This document shows, piece after piece, positions 1-11,100 of a stretch of 64,000 nucleotides of DNA (positions are counted from its first letter, which is position 1; the number at the start of each line of letters is the position of its first letter). The stretch spans positions 372,001-436,000 of the forward strand of contig JAMPIT010000300.1 in the NCBI GenBank assembly GCA_026261815.1, read 5' to 3'. The notes beneath the pieces are model-generated. The model worked only from the letters and a program-made list of their open reading frames with translations. It had not been told where the DNA came from and ran no database searches. Origin of the DNA: Monarcha castaneiventris obscurior. Lineage: Eukaryota; Chordata; Aves; Passeriformes; Monarchidae. Position numbers and translations under genes: made by a program.

Positions 1-2139
1 AAGTTAAAAGGCATGAACACTGGGTGCTGATGTGCACACAGATAAAATATTTTCAGATTTTAATAGGCAATGTCAAAATGGAAATAATGAAATGGTGTTA
101 CAGATTGGAAAAAAACATGCCTGGTGTCAGTCCAGAACTTTTCCTCTTACTTGAAATGTTGTTTTGGTTCTGGTATGAGCATCACTGACCGTGGGCCCTG
201 TTCAAAACACAGCAGGGTTGGTGACAGAGCATTTGCTGTGAGCATTTTGTGTTTCTCAAAGAGCAGCTGGAGCCTGCAGGGCATTTCACAGCAGGAGCTG
301 CCTCACCGTGAGCAGTGCCCAGTGTTGGGGGGTGTTGCAGAGTGCTGGGCACCCCGGGGCTCTGAGGGGGCTCTGGGCTGCCCAGGGGTGCTCCTCACAG
401 CAGTGAGAGGACCCACAGCCCCACTCCCCTGTGCTGGGGCAGCCTGGCCCCCGCTCTGCCCTCCCATGAAGACTGAGGATGGCACTTGAGGCACAGAGAC
501 AACAGGGCTATGTGTTTGCTTGGTTTCTAACTAAGAAATTAAATACACTTTGAATTGTGGGGAGATAAAATTGCAGTGTTGAGTCTACGATGTGAATAAC
601 AGAACAAAATGCAGCCACACTGATGGCGTCTCCCATAGCTGTGGGGTTCGAGCTGTGGTAGGAACCTGCTGCATCCAAGTCCCTTTTCGAGAGCAGGAGG
701 AAAGAGCAGAGACGATGTGGGGATGGGGCTGGGCACTGAGGGTGTTGGTGTGTCAAGGGAAGGAAAGGGAAAGGGAAAGGGAAAGGGAAAGGGAAAGGGA
801 AAGGGAAAGGGAAAGGGAAAGGGAAAGGGAAAGGGAAAGGGAAAGGGAACTACCTGGGTGTTCCCTGGCAGAGACCTCAGCTGATGGTGGTGGCTGAGCA
901 GCACTGCAGCCTGGGACCAGGACTGTGGGTGGGAAAGCACAGACAAAGAGTGGTTCCTATGCAGTCCAAGTCTGAGGTTTGAGGTTTGTGTTTGCTTTAT
1001 CATTTCACCCAAAAAAGCATACTGGTAACGACTGAGTGGTTTATTTTCTCTGTTGCTGTAGACACCGTTGTCAAGTCACAGAGTTTGCTGTAAATAAGTC
1101 TACAGTACAAAACAGCATTTCTTCTCTCAGAATGTCAAGCTTTTCACCTCCTCTTTTTAGCATGTCTTTCAGGCATTTATTTTGGAAAATCTAGAAAGAT
1201 AAGTTATGCAATGGTCTGGCTTGGCAGTCACCTTAAAGGCTGCAGGAGGGCAGTACTGCTGCTGGGATGGCATTTCGCTCCAGGTCACTGCTGGTGCCGA
1301 GCCCCCACCTTGCCCTGCCTACGCTCCTTTCTGCAGGTAGTCTTTGGCAAGAGCCCCACCCTCACCTCTCCTTTGGAGCATGAGTGGGTGTTGCTGTTGT
1401 TTGAAGCTGCCAGGAGCCCAGTGCACAGCTACAGAAAATAAATGTGCTGTGAACTGATTGATTTATCTGCATTTTCTAGCCCGGCAATTCTGCTTTTGGG
1501 AGGCAGAACCAAAGCAGCAAGCAGGCTGTGAAGCCAGATCAGGGCTGATTATGTGTTCCTCCCTCCGGGGCCCTGTGCTAGCACACAGAGCAGCCTGTTA
1601 AGGAATCATCTCCCCAGGATCCGCCGGCCCCAGCGAGGATCAGCCCCGGCTGCAGCGCGGCAGAGCCGAGCCCGGCGGTGCCTGGACAGAGCGGGGACCC
1701 CGAGGTGCCGGGACAGGAGGGGTGGCAGCAGGGACTCAGACAGGGTGGTCACAAGGCTGTGACCTGCTGCTCAGGGCTGGCAAGTCACTGCTCTAACCTT
1801 ACCTTCTGCAGATTGCTCTGACACTCATTATTACTGCACAGATACATCTTCCCATTACCTGAGGAGCTCAGTGGCCCTGAATGTGACACAGCCCTGTGCT
1901 GGTGGCTGGTGGTGTCTGTGTGGGCTGTCCGGGGGTGAGCGTTGGCCACTGGGCAGTGGGGCCAGCTCGGGGCTGGTGGCTGCATGCGACTGTAAATGTG
2001 AGGCTTGTGGGGAAACTGAGGCAGCTGGGAGGGTTCTGACCCAGGATTTAGGAAATGGTGCCCACAGGTGATGGTGGATGCCTGAGGTCTCCATGGTAGC
2101 TCAGGCACCACAGTGAGTTCTTGTGGTGGGTGGTTAACC
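1..2139. other. Non-coding flank upstream of GABRP
   Basis: No exon with homology and splice sites could be supported on either strand. The stretch holds the hexamer microsatellite near 756-849 and a moderately GC-rich patch around 1550-1770 with several CpGs. Open frames here are short and lack recognisable domains. Confidence 0.6.
756..849. repeat. (GGGAAA)n hexanucleotide microsatellite
   Basis: A pure GGGAAA array runs from about 767 to 849 (nearly 14 copies), with a slightly degenerate left edge from 756. One strand is all purine. It stays open as alternating Arg-Glu on the + strand and Pro-Phe on the - strand, which explains the long open frames here. It is not the vertebrate telomere hexamer TTAGGG. 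Confidence 0.95.
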
Positions 2140-2480
2140 TGTGGTGTAAGAGACAGAGAGTGTTCTTGGTAAGACAGTCTCTGGTGCCAAAGATATATTG
2201 GTTATGATAGAGAGAAGCCTCTCCCAGGATGCCTGTGCAGTGGTGGTGATGTACCCCAGTTCTGATTCCCTGGTTGGCTCTTGCTGTTAGCCACTCCCCC
2301 CTGTACTTAAGATCGCCCCGCCACGTCTTCAGGGTCATTTGTCTCTGGAACCCTTCACGAGATGTAGCAATAAACTGCTCTCTTGGAGCTCTATGCAAGG
2401 GCCCTTCGCAACTTCTTGCCATCGGATTCATATTACTGAAGTCATCTCTGGGTCTGTGTGTTCGTGCATCGGAGCCCACA
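2140..2480 (+). mobile_element. Candidate solo LTR of an endogenous retrovirus
   Basis: The 341-bp block begins TGTGG and ends CCCACA, so it has the TG...CA inverted termini of a retroviral LTR. It is flanked by TAACC on the left and GAACC on the right, a near-matching 5-bp target duplication with one mismatch. An AATAAA signal lies at 2369-2374, about two thirds into the block, as expected for the U3-R boundary of a + strand LTR. No internal gag or pol sequence is present, so it would be a solo LTR. The family is not identified and the boundaries are read by eye. Confidence 0.55.
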
Positions 2481-2485
2481 GAACC

Positions 2486-5400
2486 ACAAGGGACTCGGTA
2501 ATAGGTTCTGAGTCCTGGGGATGTGGGGGCCAGTAAGGAGAGGGGAGAGAGAGATGCTCTTGCCACTGCTTGTGTCTCCCCCGCTCCCAAGCAGGCTGCA
2601 CCCCCTCTCCCTGTCCACACTCTCTTTTTGTCTGAGTTTCTCACTCTTGAGACCCGTATTAAATTTATCCCAGCCCTCAGGGAGCTCAAAAGGAAATTCA
2701 GATGCTGTAGGTAAAAGCTGCAGCATACAAGCAGCATTCCTGCTGGGAGGGTTTGGGTCACAACAGCTCAGCAGCTCACTGATACATCCCTTGGGAATGC
2801 AACAGGTCCATGTGCAAACCCAGTGCAGCAAAGAGAAGACATGGAGGAGGAGGCTGCTGCCAAGGCAAGCTCCTCAAGCCACTTGTAAAATTCTCTGTGT
2901 TTAAGGGTCTCCGTGTGTGGCTTTTAATAGAGTTTTCCTCTATCTAGGGCAAAAGAAGCAAGCTGAATCTATGCTCTCTTCTACAAATCTTTCTGTTTCA
3001 GTCAAGTGGAATCAGTGTGGCTCTTTTAAAATCCCGAATTGTGTCCTTTTTGTGTATCTTGTGGTTCAGGGCAGAACTGTTTGTATGTACAAACTGAAAA
3101 GTAGCAACCAGAAACATTGCATCCACTTTTGAGAAATAATTCGGCCTCGGGGCAAGGCAGAATGGCTCCCTCCAGCCTCGGGGATCCAGATGGAGTTTCT
3201 CAGAGCTGGAGGCCGTGGCCACCTCCTGCCAGAACGGATGGGAGCAAGGCAGCAGCATGGCACTGCTGGCCAGTGCCACCAGCCTGCCTCCTCCTCGTGT
3301 GCTGCAGGTGCCCTGTGCTGCAGGGATGCGGTGCCGATGGCACTGGGCACCCCTGGGGCTGAGCTGGCCTGGCTCTGAGCTGCCTTTGGAGTTTGGAGCA
3401 GAGATCTGCATCTTTGCAGAACTGAAGCTGTGCAGCCCAGAGTAAGAAAATGTAACAATTTTCCAGATACTTCCCCCTCCTTTCCGAAAGGGATGCCTTG
3501 AGTTTAAAACAAAGCAGTCCGTTTAAAACAAAGCAGTCCATTTAAAACAAAAGAGTAATGAATATGGCAGCCCTTGCTCTTTTGCAAGTTTAAACACCTC
3601 ATCTTTCCTCAAAGAACAGCTCTAAATCATTTTATTTGTAAGCCCTAAGCAGGAATTTGTATTCATGGTAAGACACTTATTGAGTTAATTTATTTAAGGC
3701 TGGGGCATAATTTCTAATAGTGGAGAAGTCCCTAGGCCCAGTGCAATTGTCTCCGTGATAGGGCATTAATATTTTAAGGGGTTATAATACTCTGTCAATT
3801 GATCTGTGTCTTCTAGGAAGTAGGTTAGCAGTTATTGATGGTCACTGGTGTGAAGGATTAGCTTAAATAAAGCCTGTGCTTGGCAGAGCAGTGCCTGCCC
3901 CCGGGCCAAGTCCCACGCTCGGGCAGGAGGGGCCCAGGGTCTGGGGCAGTGGATCCGAAGGGAAAGTGGAGAAGGCGGAGAGGAAATGAGGCAGTGCATG
4001 TGTGGAGGGTGCTGCTGCTGCTGCTGCCCCGTGCCGGGCTCAGACAGCAGCAGGGGGAGCACTGCGGTGCCTTCCTGTGGCTTGCCGGTGCTGATGCCCG
4101 CCAGGATTTCTTGGAGTGATGTGAGCCTGGGTGTGATCTGAGCGAGGAGGGTTAGTACGTGTTCTGCAGGAGGCTTGTTCATCTTAACAGACAGTCTGTT
4201 ACTGATGACACTCAAAAGACAGATAACTTGACTTCTCAGTACCTTAATTTCTCTGTGCTTAGAAGTGGGGAACATTTGTGCTATTTCTTGAATGATTTAA
4301 AAAAAAGGGGACAATTCCAAATTTTAAACGTTCGTGCTGGTTTTACTACTGTATTTAATTCCACATTGCACTAGGAAACAAGGTGCTGAATGGCCTTTAA
4401 AAACAAGGTAATGTGGAAACCAATCCAGATTAAATACCTTTGGTGAAGTCTGTCTCAGGGAAGGGATGACAGGATCACTGAGACCTGGGCAGAGTTGGCC
4501 AGAGCATGTTCAGACCCTCCAAGCCCCTGATGAGAGTGACCAAACTGTGGTGCAGCCATGGCCTGGGATGGAGGACAGTGTGAGCAAGTGCTGCAAAGCA
4601 AGCAAGATCTGACAAGCCTGAAAGAAAACAGAGTTGCCTTCGGAGGCTGTCACCTTCTGTTTGTTTGGTGTTTTAGCTTTTATGCTTTCTTATACCCCTC
4701 AAAGGCCCCAAGCTGGTGGAAACCATTGACTGCAGGAACCTGAGTGACACTGAAGCTGTCTGAAGGTGGCTGTGTCGGGCCACAGCTCTGCCCCTGGGAC
4801 ACCAGCACACAGCCCCTGCGCTGCACACAGCAAGCCAGAGACAAACAGCACATGGACACAAATCCAGTGTCACAGTGGCAAGCAAGTCAGTCACAGCTTT
4901 ACAGCGCTGAGTCTGTTCTAGCTATTGTCCAGCAGTGACTCTGTGGGTGTAATGAAATCTTTGCAGCTCAAAGGTCTCCTGGGTAATGAGCACACAGGGA
5001 CTGGGCTGCCAGTCACTGCAGCCAGGTAACCCTGCCGTGCCAAAGGGCTGGACAGCATTACTGGTGTTACAAGGAAAGGTGAATTGTTCATAGTGGGCTG
5101 GAGTGGCCTTTCGTGGGTGTGTCACTGGCTTTGAGGATAAGGTTTTATTTATTCCTATATAAATTATACCTCTTACTGCAATAGGTAAAAGCATTTATCA
5201 ATTGAAAGCTAAATTCTGCTCCATCTAATGCTGGTGCTTTGTGTTTCTAAAGTGCATGGCTTATTGTGGATATTGAGTATTTATTGAGGAAAGCTGAACG
5301 TTGGCATGGAAGGACATGCAGCTGCAGTGCAGCTTTGTCTGTGCTGCCTGCAGGAGCAAAATGAATGTGTTGGGTAAAAGTGGGCTGTGGAGGTGCTCAA

Positions 5401-8060
5401 GATAGTACATGGCTGGTTTTCCCCCAAAACTTCCTGTGGGGAGGAGTGTTTCACTGCCCTGCAGAAACTCAGACTAATAGATGTGTAAGATGAATGATTG
5501 TGTCTGAGCTGTGCTCCTCAAGGCCCCATCTCCTATTTTTTCTTTACGTGCTCATCTGTCAGTGTGTTGTCAAACCTTCAAAGCTGCGTCACTGGCAGCT
5601 CTTTTCACCCTCACTCCCTCCCTTCAGCCCCGCTGGCTCCTTTCCTGTTCTGGGCAGGTGCTGCCGAGGCAGGCAGGTGCTCAGCCAGAGGGGAGTCAAA
5701 ATAAAGGGATCCTGTCCATCACTGCTTTTCTCCAGGGAGAGGTCAGTGAGTCCCTGCTGCTTTTCCCCTGCAGGGGTGGGCCAGGGCACATAGCAACTGC
5801 TCGACTGCATGGATTGAGGGCTGAACTCTCCCAGCTATGCCTGCCAGCATAGGGCTGCAAGGGACACAAGTTCCCTTTGTCAGGGCCATCAAAGATGACC
5901 AAGAAAAGTAATCCCAAATTACTCAGTGCAGCTGCAGAGTTTATTTTACATTTACCTGTTATCTGGAAGCTTGGGAGAAAAATTTCCACATGTTGACTGA
6001 GGATTTTGTGGCCATGTATTTGCTGTAGCCTCTTGGTGCATTGACTGTGTCCTTGGTCTGATATAATGTGTGAATAATCAGATGTCTGATGTATTTTTTC
6101 TGTGTGTTCCTTTATCTTTGTGCTCCTCTGTTCTGTTCACTCAGATGATACACACTCTTCACAAATTCCACTCACATGAGAATCTTTCTGTAATAATGTA
6201 TTTTATTTTGCATTTCCCCCTCTAGCACACCCTGAACTGAGCAGAGCACTCAGTAAAGATCCTCAGTAAACGTCCTCTGCTTTACCTGGCATTGGAAGCA
6301 AACTTGGCTCCAGTTGTACTGGTATTCCATTCATGAGTGCTGCTCTTCTGTATTGCCTGGGCCATGCTTTCACTGACCAGACACAAATGTCCAAACTAAA
6401 CAGTGTTGAAGGTTATGTTTTTCTGTTAAAATGAAACCCTTTACTGGACAGAGAAACGTAAATACCGAATCTTATTATAGTGTTATCCCAGTACTGGTAA
6501 TCTCTGATGAAAACTCCTGCCCTATAACAGCAGAATTGCCATTGCATTAACAGACACACTGAGCAGTGAAGAAATGCTGTGGTTATATTCAGCTCTGGGC
6601 ACTGGTGTCACCTTTTTCTTGCCCAGGAGTACTTACAGATTTCCATTTCGCTGCCTCCCAGTCTTTGATATATTTATTATAGTTACAGTCATCCTGTGCA
6701 AAACATGGGATATTAATGAGGGATGCTCATGAGAGGTTCCTCAGCTGAAGATCACAAAGTCTCATATTTTAACTAAAGTCTGATTTGTAAAATTATCATC
6801 TTCCTACAAGTTGTTTAAACAACCTGGACCAATCCTCCTTCTTTTCAATCAAAATTATGGTCTAACATTGCTGTGAGCAGGTAAATTATTCTCTCTCTCT
6901 GCATCATCACATTATAGTGAGGAGCACTTGAGAGCATCTAGAAACATCTGTGTACCATTTCAGAGAATGGCCTAGAAGAAAAATGCCTTGTTGGAAATTC
7001 AGATGCTGGACCAGTATTAGAGCATATTATGTGTTTTGAAAAAAAACCATCCTTTCTCCAGTGGGATGCCCTGCGTTCATAATACTTGAATGTTGAGGTA
7101 TTTTACTGGCTCTCTATGGGCAAAGGTGTTATTTCCTGGAGCTCTGCTGTCCACGGCACAGCACCAGAACTGGGCATCTAGCTGAGGTGGCAGAGTGTCC
7201 TCTGGGCTATGGGGAGCTACTACAGGAAGGATCTAACACAGGCAGAAAATTCGTGATGTTTGGGTTATTATGGTGCAGCCACATTGGAAGGTGAGGCCCT
7301 ATAAATGCCAGGGGTGATGAGAGAGGTGCTAGGTCTGAAAAAGAGGTGTGTGACTGGAGCAGCACTTCCAGCAGGGAGCTGAAGATCAGAGTGGAGCAGA
7401 GCACAGCTCAGAGCTGCCACTGTGGCACCCGCTCCAAGGCCAGCACAAGCCCGAAGAGTCTCGGGCCAGCAGCCAAAACTCGGTTCCACTCCCAGAAAAG
7501 TCAACGGAACCCCTTTGAAGTGCAGTGACCTCAGCAGGACTGCATGCTGAGGGGCCTGCCAGCATTGCTGTTAATAGCAGGGGTTTATCCCAGGTACAGT
7601 CAATGGAGCGCAGAGTTACAGCCCTTCCTTGGGGCTGGTTAGGGGAGTCTGGGACTAAGAGATGCTGGAACTGCCATCTATGGGCAGGATCTCTCTTGGC
7701 TTCAGAGTCTGACTGCTCTGGGAACTACCCACACATTCTCCTATTTAATAAATCCCTTCCCATGGTGCCGTTCTCAACGTCAGCTAATTGCCATCCCATA
7801 CTGACAGGAGAGGAGCTAAAACTTGTCGAGGACTTCAAGACCTGAATTGTCACCAGGGTCTTCTATGTGGTAAGTGTTAAGATAGAACATGTTGAAAAAT
7901 GACACTAGCCAGGAAAAAGGGCAGGAGCCACTGCGTATCAGGAATGTTAAACATCACTCCGTGATGGTTCTGATTGTGCAGCATTTCTTTTCCCTGTCTC
8001 CTTCCCTTAAAATAATTTTTCTTAAACCACAAAACTTTGTCTTTCTTTTCTTCTTCACAG
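2486..8060. other. Non-coding DNA upstream of the first coding exon of GABRP
   Basis: No coding exon was recognised. The acceptor at 8059-8060 implies that at least one untranslated GABRP exon and the promoter lie further upstream, probably in this stretch, but no convincing CpG island or TATA box singles them out. A 19-bp repeat lies at 3502-3555 and a short CTG run near 4009-4027. Confidence 0.5.
3502..3555. repeat. Short 19-bp tandem repeat
   Basis: The unit GTTTAAAACAAAGCAGTCC occurs twice in full (3502-3520 and 3521-3539), followed by a diverged partial third copy to about 3555. Confidence 0.85.
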
Positions 8061-8150
8061 ACAAGCAGAGCAAATACAGAAACAATCTCCAGAGATGTTC
8101 TGCAGATATTTTTCATTCTTCGGTCTGTGTCTTTTCCTTCCAACCCAAAG
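8061..8150 (+). CDS. GABRP coding exon 1 (signal peptide)
   Basis: The acceptor is a pyrimidine-rich tract ending CACAG at 8060 and the donor is GTAGGT at 8151. Positions 8061-8094 are 5' UTR. The ATG at 8095 opens [18 protein letters not shown], a short basic then hydrophobic leader. The exon ends in phase 2 and joins in frame to the next exon. Confidence 0.88.
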
Positions 8151-11100
8151 GTAGGTGAAGGGTTTGTTTTGTTTTAAAGGGAACATCTGAATTACATTTC
8201 ACATAAATAATGTGGGTCAAAAGGAAACTATGTTTCCAGTTATCCAGCCCATCCTAAGGAAGCAGGGTGCAGTCAGGGTGCAGGAGAGAGCAATCTGCAC
8301 AGGTCCCTAAACTACAATGTCCACCAACAGTGCAACCCCTGATTTCCTGCTCAGAACCAGCACAGTTTGTAGTTTTTTACCAGAAGTGCCTCCCACAGGG
8401 CTCCCAGCTCTGTTATTACCATCCTTGGAACTACAAGTCCAAAATTTCTTGAAGTATTTACATATATACTGTGCAAAGTCTGGTTCTGCTATAAGGTCCT
8501 ATTTTGTCTAAATCCTGCAGCTCCAAGGCCCTATTAACCCAGTTTGAAGGAAATAGAAGAAAAAACCTTGGTGAGAGCTGTAACGCCATGGCTGCTTCCT
8601 GCCCAGAGCAGGGTCCTGAGACTGGCATCAGCAAAAGGGTCTGCCTCCCAGCTCCTCCTGCCCAAAGCAAGAACAAACTCTTAACCCTTCCCTCGGTTAC
8701 ACTTGCCTCGAGTGAGTGTGTGCCACCCTGCACCATAACACCTTTTACAGTCCAAACCCCTGTCCCTCCCACTGTCTGTGTGAGGGTGCAGAGCTGTCAG
8801 CCTCAAATGCAGCTCCTGCCTTCAATGTCCAGCCACAAAACATAAATTCTGACAGCAGTGCCCACAGAGCTTTGGGGGTGCCTGTGAAGTGCACAGTCCT
8901 CCACCCTTCCCCTGCAGTATTACTCCTGAGAGCAGCTGTTGGAGCTGACGCTCACATCTGAGGATGGAGCTTATTCAGGGGACCAGAGATTAGAGAGGAG
9001 AAGCTGTTGGGCTGTAAGATTTGTCTCAGGTTGTCATAAATGGGAGGAAAAAAGAAATGCATGTTCCTTATACAGACTGTACAAGAAGGGGTGGGGAGGG
9101 GAGATTGGGGGTTAAGGGTTGTGATCTACAGACCTTGATTGATTTTCTGTGATATTTTAAGAACATTCTCAAGATACTATGTGTGCAACCTGTAGCTATC
9201 AGCTGAGGCAATTTGCCTTTTTCCCCAGCTCTTGAAGGTGCTAATTATTCAGCCAAGACAGCAATGTGAGCACATGCTTGTGATTTCAATTATCTACTTG
9301 GTTTTAATAGCTACTTCATGCAGTTTGCTCGTTTGAAAACAAGCTGGAAACAGCTGCAGCTGCACACCAGATGTGCCCAGCCCAACATTAACAGTTTGTG
9401 TTTGTGTCCCCAGGACGTGCTCCCTGGGCCATGGATCCCTCTTGCACGGCAGGGACACAACATCCCTCCCCGGATTTGAGAACCTCACCATGGGGTACAA
9501 CAAATACCTCCGGCCCTACTTTGGTGGTATGTTGGCTCCACACATGGGAGCATTTAAAATCAGTCTGTAAGGCTTGTGTGGAGGGGAGAGCAGGCTTTAA
9601 GCTGCAATTTCAAAGGTTGTGTTTCTTTTAAATGAGTTGGTGTCCCAGGCCGCCCTCCTTTTTGTGCACCCACTGTTGTCTTGAATAGGTGGTGCACATA
9701 TGTGTGGGGCTTCAGAACCTGTCCAGCTGTGAGGTGAAGAGCAGGGAATTTATAAACTTTAGCATCTCTATGAACAACCTGACTGAATAACTAAATTCTG
9801 CTCTAACTTTACAAGCTTTTGTTTAGAGCCTGACCCTTGTGAATTTCTGCTTTACTTTTGCTCATGTACAGCTATTACAGCTATTTATGCAGTTATAGAA
9901 GAACAAAGCCATTCTTCTTGCCAGGAACATTGTCTTTTGACACATGGTTTCACTTCACACTGAGACGCAAACCTGTTTCAAGCTCTGGTGAGACTGGGGA
10001 GTCAGGAGCAGGCAGGTATTTAGGAACTTACCTGAGGCTATTGAGCAATTTGGGTGTCAGATCTTCCACCTTCCAGGTGAGTGCTGTCATCACACAGAGG
10101 AAAGGGTTTCTCAGAATGACATTCAGAACCTGAAAAGTATAATTGAAAGTTTAAGAAACACCAATGGCCATTTTTATTTCTATTGATTTTGGTTTTGTGC
10201 CTGAACCCATTAATGAAAAATTGACAGAAAAATTTGTCATCGGCTTTCAAAAGGCCTTGGATGTTTCCCATTGTAGACTGACCTGCTGCTACTGGCAGCC
10301 CTGAGCTGCTTCCATTTTCTGACTATGGTAACAAATTTCTGGGACAATACAGAATTTACCATCTTGTTATGCCTAGAATGCCTGACCTGATGCAGGACTA
10401 GAAAAGCTCCTCTAAATCCTGTGACACCGGTGAGCAAATGCTTCTTTGTGAGATAACAGAGATGAACTGCATCTGCAGCAACGTTAAACAAGAATGGTCA
10501 GGACTCTGGTGTAACCTCCCACGAGGCCGAGTCCTCAAAGATGTGTCCCGTGGTCAGTAGTGGGCTTCAAGAGTGCGAATAGACAGAATCGGGAACGACA
10601 GCTACTTTAAAAAATACACATCTTTTGTAAATGAAATATAAACAGTATGAAACAAACAAACAAAGCCAAAACCATCTGGAAGGAGATTTAGAAATTGTGT
10701 CCATTGGTCGTTCCTCGCTGTGGTTTGGATGATGCAAAGGAGTTTCGGAGGTCCCACGAGGAAGAGCAGCGCTGTGTTGTCACCCAGGCAGAGAGGGCTG
10801 TGCTGGAAAGCGCCGAGCCGCGCCCGGAGCCCCGCATTTCCCCGGCACTGGCGGAGCCTGGCCCAGCGCGGGGTCCCTGGGTCCCCGTGTCCCCCCGTCC
10901 CCGTGTCCCTGTGTCCCCTCTCCCCTGTTCCTGTGTCGCTGTGTCCCCGTGTACCCCCGTCCCTGTGTCCCCTCTCCCCTGTCCCTGTGTCCCCGTGTAA
11001 CCCCGTCCTTGTGTCCCCTGTCCCTCTGTCCCCGTGTCCCCCTGTCCCTGTGTCGCTGTGTCCCTGTGTCCCCTCTCCCCGTCCCTCTGTCCCTGTGTCG

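Noticed and set aside
592..1012. Open frames of 101 aa (+) and 157 aa (-) across the hexamer array
   Set aside because: They are artefacts of the GGGAAA repeat, which has no stops in these frames; flanks show no domain.
1550..1770. GC-rich patch as a possible GABRP promoter
   Set aside because: CpG density is modest, there is no donor-linked exon, and it is over 6 kb from the first coding exon; cannot be supported.
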